DNA of 64,000 nucleotides from Glycine soja (GCF_004193775.1 NC_041008.1:9877731-9941730); one strand, 5' to 3'. Shown: positions 24,401 through 37,000, counted from the stretch's first letter. Notes: generated by a model not told the origin, from the letters alone. Numbers and translations are program-made.

Positions 24401-25555
24401 GCTTCACTCATATGAGGCAATGGTTGTCCATCATGCAAATCCCCCATCACTTGCTGCCAAATTTTCCTATCATGTTTCTGTGTGTTTTGTCAAGAAAGCA
24501 GATAATTTTGGTATGCAATGTTGACGCCACAATTCTTTGTGTGCTGTTACTTGACTTCTAATTTATAATGTTTTTGACTGTTCTATTCAGGGCATTAAAA
24601 ACAAGAGGAAACACTCCTAAATATGGTCTGATATTCCACTCTTCTTTTATCGGTCGAGCATCTGCCAAAAATAAGGGCCGAATAGCTCGCTATCTTGCTA
24701 ACAAATGTTCAATTGCTTCACGGATTGACTGCTTTTCTGGTTTGTTTCTTACATTTAAATTTTAGCAATCTTATGCCTTACTTAGTACCTCATTGCTTGT
24801 TAGGATGATTTTGTTGTACTGTGATGCAGAAAGGGGTACTACTACTTTTGGGGAGAAACTCCGTGAGCAAGTTGAGGAGCGACTTGATTTTTATGACAAG
24901 GGAGTTGCCCCTCGTAAGAACATAGATGTCATGAAGTCTGCTATTGAAAGTGTTGAAACCGAATGTAAGAATGGGGGGATCTACCCCCTAGTTCCCTCCC
25001 AACATCCTTGATCGTTCCCTTAATCCCTTGAGTAATATGCATTTGGTTGTGACTATATCTCAGATTTCATTGCCATGTTTTTCTTTTTTTGCTGAATCTA
25101 TATGGTGGACAGCTTAACTTATTTTAACTTTAGTAGTATATATATGCTATTTACATGTGTAATAGTGGGATTCTGCTGATTTATGATAAATTGTTGTAGA
25201 TACAGCGATGGAAACAGAAGCACCAGTTGAAGTTTCAGGCAAGAAAGCCAAGAAGAAGAAGCATAAAGCTTCCGTTACAGATGATGGTGATAATATGGCT
25301 GTAGATAAGATCACAGAGACTACAAATGGTGATGCATTGGAGGATCATAAGTCAGAAAAGAAGAAGAAAAAGAAGGAAAAGAGGAAATTGGACTTGGAGG
25401 TGGAACTTAACGATCAAGCCATGGATGGTGGTGCTAATGGGGTTGAAAGCGAACAAGATGGAGCAGTTAAAAAGAAAAAGAAAAAGGATAAAAGGGGTGA
25501 TAATGGAGAAGTACTAGAGGCTGCTATTGAGACTAAGAAGAAGAAAAAGAAATAA
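21465..25555 (+). CDS. NOP56: NOP56, nucleolar box C/D snoRNP core protein
   Basis: Eight exons: 21465-21669, 22107-22321, 22441-22598, 22728-22915, 23003-23255, 24591-24739, 24830-24964 and 25200-25555. They join in phase into a 552-residue protein, the usual length for plant NOP56. It opens [20 protein letters not shown], the NOP5/NOP56 N-terminal domain (about 1-70). A NOSIC-type helical segment lies at about 165-220. The Nop RNA-binding domain (about 255-400) contains [20 protein letters not shown] and [20 protein letters not shown]. The C-terminal 110 residues are the lysine-rich KKKKK tail typical of plant and yeast NOP56/NOP58. With NOP58, fibrillarin and 15.5K it assembles on box C/D snoRNAs to direct rRNA 2'-O-methylation in the nucleolus. 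An in-frame upstream TTG at 21423 is not a start; the ATG at 21465 gives the conserved N terminus. Intron 5 is enlarged (1,335 bp) by a repeat. No box C/D snoRNA was recognised in the introns. Confidence 0.97.
23370..24370. repeat. repeat inserted in NOP56 intron 5
   Basis: The intron contains a conserved-looking segment at about 23380-23470: GGCAAAAGTGTACCAATTT, then GATAAGTAGT, then CCGAGTGTCGAATCCACAGA. The same ordered words occur in reverse complement at about 36740-36815. Downstream is a 21 bp tandem repeat (unit near AGATAAGATAAGATGAATCA, about 23640-23700) and then an AT-rich stretch. Other NOP56 introns are mostly 90-440 bp, so this one has probably gained about 1 kb of transposon DNA. 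Ends and family are not resolved. Confidence 0.6.
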
Positions 25556-25897
25556 AAAAATAAAGATGCTGAGTAAACTACGGAGTGCTATTTTAACTGG
25601 TGAAATCGGATTTGTCATGATACTATTTTGGATAATGTCTAGTTTATTTTTTCTGCTATGAACTTCTGTCAGTTGCTTTGCTTCACATGTCTCTAGCTTT
25701 CTGCCGACTGCTTTTTCATTTTTAGCATACAAATTTTGTCTAACGAGTTTCGGAAAACCATTACGTTATTTGATTATATACATACATAATAGTCTTAACA
25801 TGATAATAATTCAATATTTCAATTCCATAATAAAGCAAAATAGAGAATTACAATAATAAAGTAATAACTAGAAAACTGGAGGGATAAGCAGGATGTT

Positions 25898-27890
25898 TTG
25901 ACCTTCTACTTCACAAGATTTTTAGACGACATCACAGAAGAGGACTTGTGGTATTGCTTCAGGAAGTGGGGTGATTTGAGGGAGATTTTCATCTCAAAGC
26001 AAAAAAACAGGAATGGCATTGGCAGGAGATATGATTTCTCTAGATTTAAGGGAGTGAAGGATGCACATGAGTTAGCTAGGCAACTGGACCAGATTGTCAT
26101 CGGAGGCTTGAAGTTATACGTTAACATACCTAAATATGGGAGGGACAAGGCAATGAAGGCAGCAACACTACCAGTACCAAACAGGCATGAGGGGAAGCAA
26201 CAAAAAGAAGGACCACATCAAGGTCAGCATCAAGCAACAAGGTTTTCGACCTCATACACGGAGGTAGTGGCCAGAGGCAGCTACAAAGATGGCCAGCCAA
26301 AGGGATCATACAAGGAAGCTACCAAGCGAGCTGAGTCTCGATCATCGCTACACCTGGACATCCCAATGAATGACAACTAGTGGTTCAGACAAGCATGAGT
26401 TAGGCGTTTGAAAGACCTGAGGTGGTATGAAAGACTTGAAGAAGACCTATTATGGGACTTTGAAGCACAAACAACCCTGAAGTACATGGGGGATGACATG
26501 GTGCTTTTACTCGGGCTAACGGACGCTTCAGCTGAACGCATGGCGAAGGAGGCAATGGAGGAAGAACATTCCATGTTTTACTCGCTGGAGAAATGGCACC
26601 CGAGCCTAAGAATGAGACAAAGAGTAGCTTGGGTTCACTGCTGGGGCATTCCACTCGTAGCTTGGGATAGGAAGTATATTCAGTAGATTGTGGCTGCAAT
26701 AGGGGAACTGGTGGATGTTGACAACGAAACAGAGGAGGCTCGAAGGGCGGATCGCGCTAGGGTGCTCATCTGTATGCCGTGGAGCCCTGCCATCCATCAC
26801 ATCGTAAATGTCGACATTGGGGGGGGGGGAGTGTACCAGGTGCATGTGGTGGAGGAACTTAGTTGAGGCCTGGACACATGTAATTGCCGGCGACGGAGGG
26901 AGACGCGATCGTCGAAGGAAATCGACTCTGAAGATAGTTGCTTGGGCTCGCCGACAAAGGATACCACGGGAGCATCCAGCGGCGACAGAGATGAATGGTA
27001 TGAAAGCACAGAAACCGCCGGCTACACCAAGCGTTGACAAGGCACAGAGTGTCGAAGTATCGACACCGTTGGCGACAAAGATTCACGGTGGTGTTTTAAC
27101 TAGTAGTTAACCCGCTGACGTTGAATCGATGGACGATCACTCTGTCCAGCGGATAAAGCCGCACAGTCCGACACCTAGTGTAACGGACACCGGTGATGTT
27201 GCCATTGCCTGCCACGTGGCACAACATGAACTGACGGAAGGATTATTGGACTTGCGATTTGAACGAAATCAGAAGAGGGAAGGGAAGCAGGTGGGGGTAG
27301 TCGAGAAACCCGAGGGGGCAGAAAAGGAGCACAAAAAAGGAAAGCTAGAAACTGTAAGTGATGGTGTCGTGGAAGGGAAGCTTACTTATGTGGGAGAAGT
27401 AGCATGTGAGTGCCAGTTGGAAAAAGAAGTTGGGGGCAATGGGTTGGGCTTTTCTACCCACACCCTCATTGTTAACAAGACCAAGCGCGAAAATAACCCA
27501 CAAACATTATTTTCCGCCCTCAGCTGCAACTTCAAACGTTATTCTCGAACAAGGAGGAATCAAAGGCAAAAAACAGTGGGCTATCTGAAGGAACAAAATT
27601 TGCTAGTGAACACACATCAGCAGCAAATGGCAGAGAATGACAAAGGTGCTTCTCCCAATAGTGGGCACTTGGGACAGAAAGAAGCCACACCAGTTACGAA
27701 AGATATACAACTTGCAAATAGTAATTTCACTTCTCAGCCAGTGGAGGTAGAAGATATTTTGAAAGTGGCTAAGGTGTTGGGGATGACAGGTGAAACAGGC
27801 CAAGATAGGCTGATTAACAAAATTGAGGAAATGGAGGAAAGAGATTTGAAGGAGGCAGAGAGATTGGGTGCAAGAACAAAAAACCCATGA
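25898..27890 (+). pseudogene. LINE ORF1 (RRM-like RNA-binding protein), disabled
   Basis: The N-terminal part reads TFYFTRFLDDITEEDLWYCF, then RKWGDLREIFI and GGLKLYVNIPKYGR. This is an RRM-like fold of the kind found in plant LINE ORF1 proteins that bind the element RNA. The same frame is broken by stops near 26380, 26396 and 26684. A frameshift then carries the sequence on near 26870, with another stop near 27048. The C-terminal part (27129-27890) is open for 253 codons and ends KNP followed by TGA. That stop overlaps the ORF2 start as ATGA. The N terminus is either truncated or unreadable upstream of about 25868. Confidence 0.8.
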
Positions 27891-30800
27891 ATATTATTTC
27901 CTACAATGTAAGAGGCTTAGAGAGGGGGGTAACATGGGCCACAATCAAGAGAATGGTTCGTAAAGAGAAAATTGACATGTTGTGTATTCAAGAGACTAAG
28001 AAAGAAAACATTGATGTGAGCTTGTGCCAAGCTTTGTGGGGGGATAAGGAGGTAGGGTGGGAATGGCAGCCAGCAACAAGTGCAGCAGGCGGGTTATTGT
28101 GTAGATGGAGTGAAGAAGTTTTCAAGTTACAAAACAAAGTCATTGGTAGTGGCTTCATCTTGTTGGTAGGCCAATGGCTTAAAAAGGCTCAACAAGTCCA
28201 TATTTTAAACATATATTCACCATGTGATGTTCAGAGCAAGAGAAATCTTTGGGAGACAATAAAGCAGCTGAAAAGTGCATATATTGGAGGACTGTGGTGC
28301 ATTCTGGGGGATTTCAATAATGTTAGAAACAATTCAGAAAGGCTAGGCAGTTGTCACATAGGAGAGGGGAACAATAGTATAAGGGAGTTTAATGAGTGGA
28401 TTGAGGATTTGGAGGTAGAGGATGCACCATGGATGGGAAGAAAGTTCACCTGGTATAGACCGAATGGAACAGCCAAAAGCAAGTTTGATAGATTTCTGGT
28501 ATCACCTGATTGGATTACCAAATGGCCTGCAACCACGCAATGAACTTTGGTCATAAATTTCTCAGATCATTGTCCGATTATCCTCAGGTCGAAATCTATT
28601 GATTGGGGACCTAAACCTTTTAGGGTTCTGGATTCTTGGCTTCTAGACAGATCCTTTGTCAGAGTTGTGCAGGATTGTTGGTCATCTACCCAACATAGTG
28701 GGTGGGGGAGCTACGTACTCAAAGAAAAGATAAAACGACTCAAAAATAGATTGAAGATATGGAATAAGGAGCAATATGGGGACACATACAAGAAGGTAAA
28801 GCAGATCCAGGATGAGCTAAGCAACCTTGAAGAGATGACAATGGATAGGCAATTATCACCTCAGGAGGCAATCTTCAAAAAACAGCTACAGGAAAAACTG
28901 TGGGTGGCTGCCTGCCCACTCACATGAGTCCTTACTGAGACAAAAAGCAAGAACAAGATGGATCAAAGAGAGAGATTGCAACTCAAGGTACTTTCACCTC
29001 ATGATCAACTCGTCTTGTAGAAGCAACTTATTGAAGGGGATCATGATTGAGGGATCCTGGGTTGATGAACCTCATAAGGTGAAAGAGGCAGTTAGAAAGT
29101 TTTTTCTACAAAGATTTAAAGAGCCAGAGCCTCTCAGACCAAAACTTGATTGAATACGGTTCCAGGTACTCAACCAGCATCAGAATGTTTCACTGATAGC
29201 AAGATTTTTGGAGGAGGAGATAAAAAAGGCGGTTTGGGAGTGTGGAAGTGAGAAAAGCCCGGGTCCAGATGGCCTTAATTTCAAGTTCATTAAGAAGTTC
29301 TGGCAAACCCTCAAGCCTGACATCCTTCGTTTCCTAAATGAATTCTACGTGAATGGGATCTTCCTGAAGGGTTGCAATGCGTCGTTCATAGCCTTAATCC
29401 CTAAGGTTTCTGATCCGCAAGGAGTCTTGGATTACAAACCTATTTCACTGATTGGATGTATATATAAGATCGTCAACAAGCTTCTGGCCAAAAGATTAAA
29501 GAAGGTGATGCTGACCATTATAGATGGAAGACAATCAGCGTTCATAAAAGGTAGACACTTACTATACATGGAGTGCTAGTTGCAAATGAGGTGGTGGAAG
29601 ATGCTAAGAGAAAGCAAAAGCCATGCCTTGTGTTTAAAGTAGACTATGAGAAGGCATACGACTCAGTCTCATGGAATTTTTTGTTCTATATGATGAGAAG
29701 GATGAGTTTTTGTCCTAGATGGATCAAATGGATCGAGGGTTGTTATCATCCGCGTCTGTTTCGATTTTGGTAAACGGGGAGTCCATCGGCAGAGTTTATA
29801 CCCCAAAGAGGTTTAAGGCAAGGAGATCCATTGGAGTCTTTTCTTTTCAATATCGTAGCTGAGGGTCTAAGTGGATTGCTGAGGGAAGCTATTGACAAGA
29901 AAATGTAAATTGGCTTTGTAGTTGGGAGGGACAAAGTGGATGTTTCCATCCTACAGTATGCGGACGATACCATATTTTTTGGGGAGGCCTCAATGGATAA
30001 TACCAAAGCAATCAAAGTTATTTTAAGGACATTTGAAATGGTGTCAGGCCTTAAAATCAACTTTGCAAAAAGCAGCTTTGGTGCAATTCAGGTATGCCGG
30101 AGTCGTGGAAGCAAAACGTAGCAAATTATTTGAATTGTAGTTTGTTGGCCATTCCTTTTGTCTACTTGGGGATAACCATTGGGGCAAACCCAAGGAGGTG
30201 CCGGTTGTGGGATCCAGTCATCCAAAAGTGTGAGAGGAAACTACCAAAGTGGAAACAAAGACATATATCTTTTTGGGGGAGAGTCATTCTTATCCAGTCA
30301 ATCCTAACTTCTATTCCAATTTATTTATTTATTTTTATCATTTTTCAGGGTTTCTAAAAGGGTGGTGGACAAGTTGGTATGCATTCAAAGAAGGTTTCTT
30401 TGGGGTGGTGGAATTGATCAACACAAGATTGCATGGGTTAAGTGGGGGACAGTATGCCTCCCTAAAGACAAAGGAGGTTTGGGAATTAAGGACATCAACA
30501 AATTCAATCTTGCATTACTTACCAAATGGAAGTGGAACCTATTCAATCCTGGTGGAGAGCTATGGGCAAGGATTTTGGAATCAAAGTGTGGCAAGTGGAG
30601 GGGTCTTGATGAAGCATCAAGTGATAGTAATATCTCGTTATGGTGGAGAGATCTAAAATTGGCCATCCATAATTCGCAACATATGAACTGTTTGGCCAAG
30701 GGCATTAGGGATACAAGGTGGAGGTGTTGGTGGCTGGCCCTTACATAGGCAGTGTGGTAGTAGAGGAACAACATAATTTTTTCAAATGGAACTTTTGACG

Positions 30801-30922
30801 GCAACAAGGTGATGGAGGATACTATTTTTACTTTATGGACATGGTTGAAGGGTTTTGAGAAGGACTTTGATATTCCCTACTGTCATTGGTCGTTTAACAT
30901 GTCATTGGCTTTTGTGTATTAG
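27887..30922 (+). pseudogene. LINE ORF2 (APE endonuclease and reverse transcriptase), disabled
   Basis: It starts MNIISYNVRGLERGVTWATI, the N terminus of an APE-type endonuclease, with the CIQETKKE and LGDFNNVRN motifs. Reverse transcriptase follows: EKSPGPDGLNFKFIKKFW, IALIPKV, FKVDYEKAYDSVSWNF (motif A) and QYADDTIFF (the YADD catalytic box at about 29955). The C terminus reads RNNIIFSNGTFDGNK and ends FVY followed by TAG at 30920. Visible lesions are an in-frame TGA at 28541, a frameshift near 28915, a TGA at 29151, frameshifts near 29560 and 29750, a TAA near 29906, and frameshifts near 30090 and 30350. Most of the zf-RVT region between about 30720 and 30770 is deleted. It cannot make a working protein. 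Confidence 0.9.
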
Positions 30923-31107
30923 GTGGGGGTAGAAAGCACAGGATCAAGTAGAGTTTTAACATTGTATTTTTCCAGCTTTGGCTCCTGTCGAGTTTGTTTA
31001 TAGTCTGATTTTGGAACCATCTGCCTGGAAGCTTATTTTCATGCATTCAGTGTACCTTTGATACTTTATTATTTATATATATTTATCTTTGCCGAGCAAA
31101 AAAAAAA

Positions 31108-33167
31108 CTTGTACACACATCAAAGCATTTACACTAAAGATATCTTTTAGCCAAAGAAAATTCTTCTAAGATCATTATATCCTTTTTTTTTCCAATAAAA
31201 CATTTTTTATCTACATAATTAGTTAAGACTCAAACTCTATGCTTAAAAATCCTTTTAACAGACGGTCATGGTACTCCTTCCATTCCAAAAATATATATAT
31301 ATATATTAAGGAGTAATAAGTGTAAAATATTATTCTATTTATGTGAAAAGTGCACGATGGAGCATCCATAACGGACTAACGGTGAAACTCGAGCTAGTTG
31401 TATAATTTGATATTTTATGTGAAAAATCAGGTCCCGTATAACCAACTGTAACTTCTATAAAAGACAATTTGTTATCCGTAACACTAATTTTCTGTGTTTT
31501 TTTTTGTTAACAACATTGATAAGTAGGATTTTGAATTCCTCAAAAAGTCAAAATAAGCCTCAAGACTTAAAAATGTTTACGAAATATACTCACGAATTAT
31601 CTACTAACTTTCTTACTCTCTAATGCTGCAACTATTTATGCAATGAATTCTTAATTCAAAAAATGGTTTAAACAACTGCATTAAAGTTTCTCTAAAAACC
31701 AACAGATAATCAAATGGTTTGAAAAAAAAAAAACGTAACTCACGGACTCCATTGTCATTGGTGGAGCCCAAGGAACCATTGTCCCCCACACATAGGGTCA
31801 TTGCACTGTGTGTTTCTTTCTACCTATCTTATTTTTGGTCAATTCTTTCAACGACAAGAGCACTACTTCCAAATCACATAACTTACAAATAAGATGAATA
31901 AAACAAAAAGTTATCTTATTGAACATACACTGTTATACAGTTTAAATACATTCAGATAGGTTGGTATTAAAGAGAATTATTTATTCCAAATGAAACCTCT
32001 TCGCATCGATTATGTGTTGCTTGCATGCAATTTCTCCTACATCGATGTGTTTAATTTTCTGCATATTTTTGTGATGATAATGTGTAGTAGAATCTCAGTA
32101 GAAATAAAGGGATATATGGAGGATTCAAATCTCTTACATGCCACCTTAGAGGGTGCCACTATCTCTAGGTGCTAGTATAGGTCAAGGCAATTGGCCAGAT
32201 GTATGATAACTTTGTGAAGTGATTTTTTTAAAAAATAAAAAGTTTAATCGAATTGAGTCTTGAAAGTTTATTAGAATCAAAATAAACCTTACAATTTTTA
32301 AAAAAAAAACAATTGCAAAAACACTTATAATTTATCTACCAATAAATTTTTCATATTGATAACAGAAATTTAAACTCACATATTTATAAGATATGAAACT
32401 TAATGATCCTTATCAACCAAATCAATCTTGCTTGGCTATGAAGTGAAGATTGGTTCTAGTTGAAATACAACAATGATACCATAAGACAAAAGACAAAGAC
32501 CCTTTTACAGTTGATTTGTTCTTTCTTGCATGATGTCCCTTTCTTTTTTCTCCTAGCATGTATTCATTGTTTAGTGTCACCTCTCAATTATTTGTACCCT
32601 ACATTCCATTATTGTTGGTTCCATGTGAGGTTGATTTTCCTATCCCCTCTCGAAACTCTCGATATCATAGAGTTATGTATTATATCGCGATTAATGAGTT
32701 AATTAAATCGACTCATTTAAACGGACAAAGTCCAATCATCAATTCTTTCTTTTCCATTTAGGAGACTGGAACACTTATAATGCTCTCAATTATTTAGTGT
32801 CTTTCTCAATCTCAACCACAATCTTGAGGTTCCTTTGGATTCTGATATATTTCATTTTTCTTTCTTTATTGTAGGGAATCTTTTATAATTAATAAAAACA
32901 AATTTTTTCGGATCTAGACTTAGAATCACTTTCTGCCTTCTTAATATAGTTTAAATAGTATTATCTCACAATCTATTTTTTTAAAAAGAAATATGACAAA
33001 TAGTATTTATTAGTTATTACGAATCATTTTTTTTTTTAAACCTTTAATTTCCCTCAGATTCTATTTTATATTTTTTTAATATTTAATAAATATTTCCTTT
33101 TTAAAAAGGTTACTGTTCTACGGTAGTGTTTCTTTCCTGTGGTGCACATCCCTTTCTTACTAACTAG
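31108..33167. other. intergenic, no supported gene
   Basis: AT-rich DNA after the LINE. A Stowaway-like end (TACTCCTTCCATTCCAAAAA) occurs at about 31272. Open frames of 60-80 codons at 31990-32175 and 32460-32702 show no recognisable domain. A pyrimidine-rich stretch lies at about 32510-32660. Confidence 0.45.
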
Positions 33168-33798
33168 AAATACTATTCAAATTCAAACCAATCTAAAATA
33201 AAAATAAAAAATCGTTCAAATAATCCAAAAATCGAATCAAACCAACTCTTTTTGGATAATTTTTTTTCTCAAACTAATTGATTCGGTTCGATTTGCGGTT
33301 TGGGTTTTTGAAACCGAATCAAAACACAATAGTTGTATTAACACTTATATTACTATAGTGTTATGCATTTTATGTGTGTGTCACTTGAGTTCCACAATAT
33401 TTTGTAATGTTATGTATACAAAACTTATAAAATGCATATTATTTTCTTTTTCAAATGACTTTTTTAAGATATGTTTGGTTTAAAATAAATGAAATTTTAC
33501 AAATTTTTATTGTAGAAGGTTCAACATATTAATAAGTTTCCTATATTGTTATCAACAATTAATTTTTAATGTAGTTTTATTTAAAATATGAAAATAAAGT
33601 ATATAAGTTTTAATGAAATAATATTTTAGTAAAAATCACAAAAATCGAATCGAACCAAACTGCAAAATATTGCTTTGATTCAGATTTTATTTTAGATGAA
33701 AAATGAACCAAACAAAACTGTATATGTTTTTTAAGTTTGATTCGGGTGACTTTTCAATGAAAAACCGAACCAAAAACCGAGCCGCGAACACTCTTAAG
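33168..33798. repeat. hAT-like MITE candidate with inverted 'ggttcggttt' ends
   Basis: The left half contains AATCGAATCAAACCAA and then GATTCGGTTCGATTTGCGGT. The right half contains AATCGAATCGAACCAAACTG and ends AACCGAGCCGCGAACACTCT. Repeats rich in 'gcggttcggttcggttttt' that end near 'agtgttcgcgg' are common in plant genomes and usually behave as hAT-type MITEs. The left terminus is degenerate and no target duplication was seen, so the limits are approximate. Confidence 0.4.
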
Positions 33799-34442
33799 CT
33801 AACACTAAAAAAATTTCTCAATGAAACATAAGGGCAAATAACCTATTTAATTCCTAAAAGATGTATTTGTTATTGATTTAATTCCTATATTTTTAAATTA
33901 CTAATTTAGTCCACAAATATATAAATATTACAACAAATTACTTCAACCTTTAAGTATGTATCATTTTAGATAACGTTGATTGTATACATGACATGTGACA
34001 CGACATATTTGTGTGTAGGGATGTTCCATGTCAGGATACAATATTTTGGACTGAATTATCAATGAAAAATAATTTTTATTGTTATTTTTTAAGTTTACAT
34101 AGGTAATGGCTATTTGAGTAGAAAATTTGAAAAAACTTCTTCAGTTACTTTAGCAAGGTTGTTATTTGACCATCCTTCATCCTTTTTCTTCCGATTTAAT
34201 TCTCCTTCATCCTTCTTGTTCTTCTATTTTTGTTAAAAGAGGTGGTATTGAAGAGCAAACTCAAATGAAACTGATTGGAAAAAAATTAACTTTTGCAAGT
34301 AATAGTCAAATGGTCCCCAATATTTGACACTTAAAGTTAAAATGGGCCCCAAAATATATCTAATTGACAAAATGATTCACATCATGATATAAAAAGAATT
34401 GGAGATAAATTTTGAGCCTTAAAATTAATGGTTACTCATGAG

Positions 34443-34805
34443 TAGAGTTGTCAAAATTGACCAAGAGTCCATGACTAATGGGTGGGCTGGTCTGGTTGAG
34501 TTGTAAAAAAAGTGGCCTAAAAGAAATGGAGCTAAATTGGTTGAACCTATTGGGCTAGGTGGGCTAGACCAAGCCTATAAATTCTTGGCTTGAACACTAT
34601 CAAGGTTATTTAGCAGAATGATATTTTTAATTTATTTTTTCTTGCAAAGTTAATATAAATTTCAGCAAAAATAAATAAGTTGACCAATTTAGCTTGACCT
34701 AACAAGAAAAACATGACCTATGAAAGATTTAGGTCAAGCTGAGCCAACTCATTTTTATCATTTGGCTTGTCAGGCTAGGCCACACCAACTTATTTGAAAA
34801 CTCTA
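34443..34805. mobile_element. hAT-like MITE, 363 bp
   Basis: The left end reads TAGAGTTGTCAAA. The right end is TTTGAAAACTCTA, its near inverted complement. The interior carries the 'gggctggtctgg', 'attgggctaggtgggct' and 'ggcttgtcaggctaggcc' words found in plant hAT-derived repeats. The 8 bp just outside each end (CTCATGAG and CACTTTAG) match at only five positions, so the target duplication is decayed or the limits are off by a little. No transposase is present. Confidence 0.55.
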
Positions 34806-35639
34806 CACTTTAGATCATCAATATTATCAGTGCAAGTAGGATAAAAGAAAATTGTGAAAGAAAACTTTTGGATGGATTGGTTCAAGGTGTTCCTTAAAAG
34901 GAAAATATTGTTTTTTTCCCCTGGGGATCTTAGTAGGCTTGTTGGTGGTAGTATGGCGAGCCATTTGAAAAATCTATAGTTTGTTTTGAATTTTGAGAAT
35001 GTCTAAATGAAAAAGGACAATCTATCTTTGATTTCTCTATAACTTATGAATTAGGTTTAAGTATTTCTTTCAAGAAGCAAAGGAAAACAATAGTAAAAAT
35101 TTGATAAATATATTCTTGATTCAACACACTTTTATTGTAGTGTCTGAGTAGATACTCTTACTTTTTTTCTCGAACCCTAGTAATATATTATTTTGATCAA
35201 ACCCTTGACTTGTTTATTTCTCTTGAAATCTTTTCAATGTTTCTTTTTAGTTTTACAAATGTTTATTTTTTAGAAGACCTATATCCATTATGTGGCATAG
35301 GAATTACATCTCATATAAAATTTAATAATACACTTCTATGAATAGCTCTTAATGCCGCATCTCTTCTGAGACTAGGACCTTTTATCATATAATATTTATG
35401 ATTTTAATTTTAATTTAATTATTTGTAATAAATAATTAAATATTAATTTATTATAATTAAATTTATAAAATAAAATTGGAATGTGTAAATGATAATTTCT
35501 ATTCAAGAGTACAAAATGCATTAAAAAGTAGATAAAAAGTAGCAATGTGCCTCTAATTTTATAGTTTCTTTTGTGAGATTTGTAAATAATTGATTTTGTT
35601 TGAGTTTTACATAGTGGAGGCTTCATTTTGATGATTGAT

Positions 35640-36815
35640 ATTGTTATTATTTGGATTTTCAGGTTTAAGAAAAGAAGTTTTGGAATTGTTGCTGAAGAGC
35701 TCGTTCAGCGAGCTCGACTAGCTAAGTGAGGCTAATTCGCTTAGCGAGAAAGCTAGCTCGCCCAACGAGAGAAGAACCCTAGAGAATGTAAAGTCAGAGA
35801 GCAGCGCGCTAACCGCGTAGCCAACCCGCCCAACAAAACCTTTGTCGCTTCTTGTGCTTAGCACGTCCACATTCGTTAAGTGTCCAGTCACTAACTCTCG
35901 CTCAGCGAGACATGCTCGCTGAGCGCGCATTCGTAATCTGAGAAGTCCAAAAGTCTTTAAAGCTAGAAGAGAAAGGGAATCCAAATGACACATGCAGTGT
36001 GGGTAAGAAAAAAATAGAGCATCAAGGCTGAGGGAAGAAAAGGAGGCTGCTTTCTTCATACCTTTACTTCACCACTCCATTTCTATCTTGTTTTTAGCTT
36101 TGTAATGAGCTCTCCATGTTAATGGAAGGCTAAACACTTCATTGTTGGGGAGTTTTTCCACTGAACACTCTTGATGTAAAAACTCTAACTATCTATTTAA
36201 GATTATTGGCTAGTGTTCTCTGCTTCTATCTGTGTTTATTTTCCATATTTGTGGCTTGATCATCCATTGATATGTTTTATTAGGATTTAAGTATTGGAAA
36301 ATACTTTTAGTCCTTAGAACTTGGTGGAGCAGCTAGAGACCTTCATTTCTAGAAATAGTGTGAAGTAATCTACTTAACATCTAATTCGTAATGCGGCTCA
36401 CTTAGATTGAATTTGTTGATGAATCAAGAATGAAACTAAGAGGGTTAGACTCTTTCATGTGAGGTATTACAGTTAGAGTAATTTGGCGGTGCAAAAAACA
36501 TTAGGATAATGTTAAATAGAGAAAAACTTCTTTAATCACGTCAAGAGAAAGTTCAGTAGATTACTTCCCGACATATTCACCTTGGTATTTGTTTCATCTT
36601 ACAACTCATCATTTATTTCTAGCATTTGCTTTTAAGTTGTGAAAAATTGTTACAATTTACTTGATGACATGAATGAACTATTTCATTATGCTTTACTGTA
36701 TTTAAAAATTGTTTACAAATTAAATATGCGTCATTAAAGTATAATAAATTTCCCGTGGATATGATACTCGGTCTTATCGTTTTAATTACTACTTGAATAA
36801 ATTGGTGCACTTATC
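35640..36815. repeat. LTR-retrotransposon-like repeat
   Basis: The segment 35690-35940 is rich in GCTCGTTCAGCGAGCTCG-type words (AGCGAG/CTCGCT repeated in both orientations), a signature I recall from legume LTR elements. The right side (about 36740-36815) reads TTCCCGTGGATATGATACTC, then GGTCTTATCG, then GGTGCACTTATCA. In reverse complement this matches the motif order of the repeat in NOP56 intron 5. The 113-codon minus-strand frame at 35718-36059 is a by-product of this repeat. No TG...CA termini with a target duplication could be defined. Confidence 0.5.
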
Positions 36816-36951
36816 AATGAGTATGAACAGTAAAGAATGTTTAAATTAAAGTGTTAACATAAAATAAAATTTTAGATGAATCAGGATCTTAATATTCATT
36901 TAAATATTGTTACTTTAAAATAATGATTAAACATGAAAATCAAGAGAAAAA

Positions 36952-36954
<3 letters not shown>

Positions 36955-36998
<44 letters not shown>
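36955..36998. repeat. (AT)n microsatellite, 22 units
   Basis: An uninterrupted AT run of 44 bases in intergenic AT-rich DNA. Confidence 0.95.

Positions 36999-37000
<2 letters not shown>

Larger units (their letters stand above)
25868..31107 (+). mobile_element. L1-type non-LTR retrotransposon (LINE), decayed
   Basis: The element reads in order: an RRM-like ORF1, an APE endonuclease, a reverse transcriptase, a C-terminal end, then a ten-base A tail at 31098-31107 after GCCGAGC. It lies in the same orientation as NOP56 and starts about 310 bases after its stop codon. The coding regions carry many stops and frameshifts, and the zinc-knuckle region between the RT thumb and the C terminus is largely missing. 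The element is therefore non-autonomous and old. Its 5' edge is judged only from where ORF1 similarity fades, near 25868, and I could not find a convincing target site duplication. About 5.2 kb remain. Confidence 0.9.

Noticed and set aside
21670..25199. Possible intronic box C/D snoRNA in NOP56, as in animal NOP56 genes
   Set aside because: I scanned the introns for a TGATGA box C paired with CTGA and short terminal stems. Only unpaired fragments such as GATGATGATGATTTGG in intron 1 were found.
29746..30060. Minus-strand open frame of 104 codons in the LINE
   Set aside because: It is the antisense shadow of the reverse transcriptase domain.
35718..36059. Minus-strand open frame of 113 codons rich in Leu and Ser
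   Set aside because: It is produced by the repeated CTCGCT/AGCGAG words of an LTR-like repeat.
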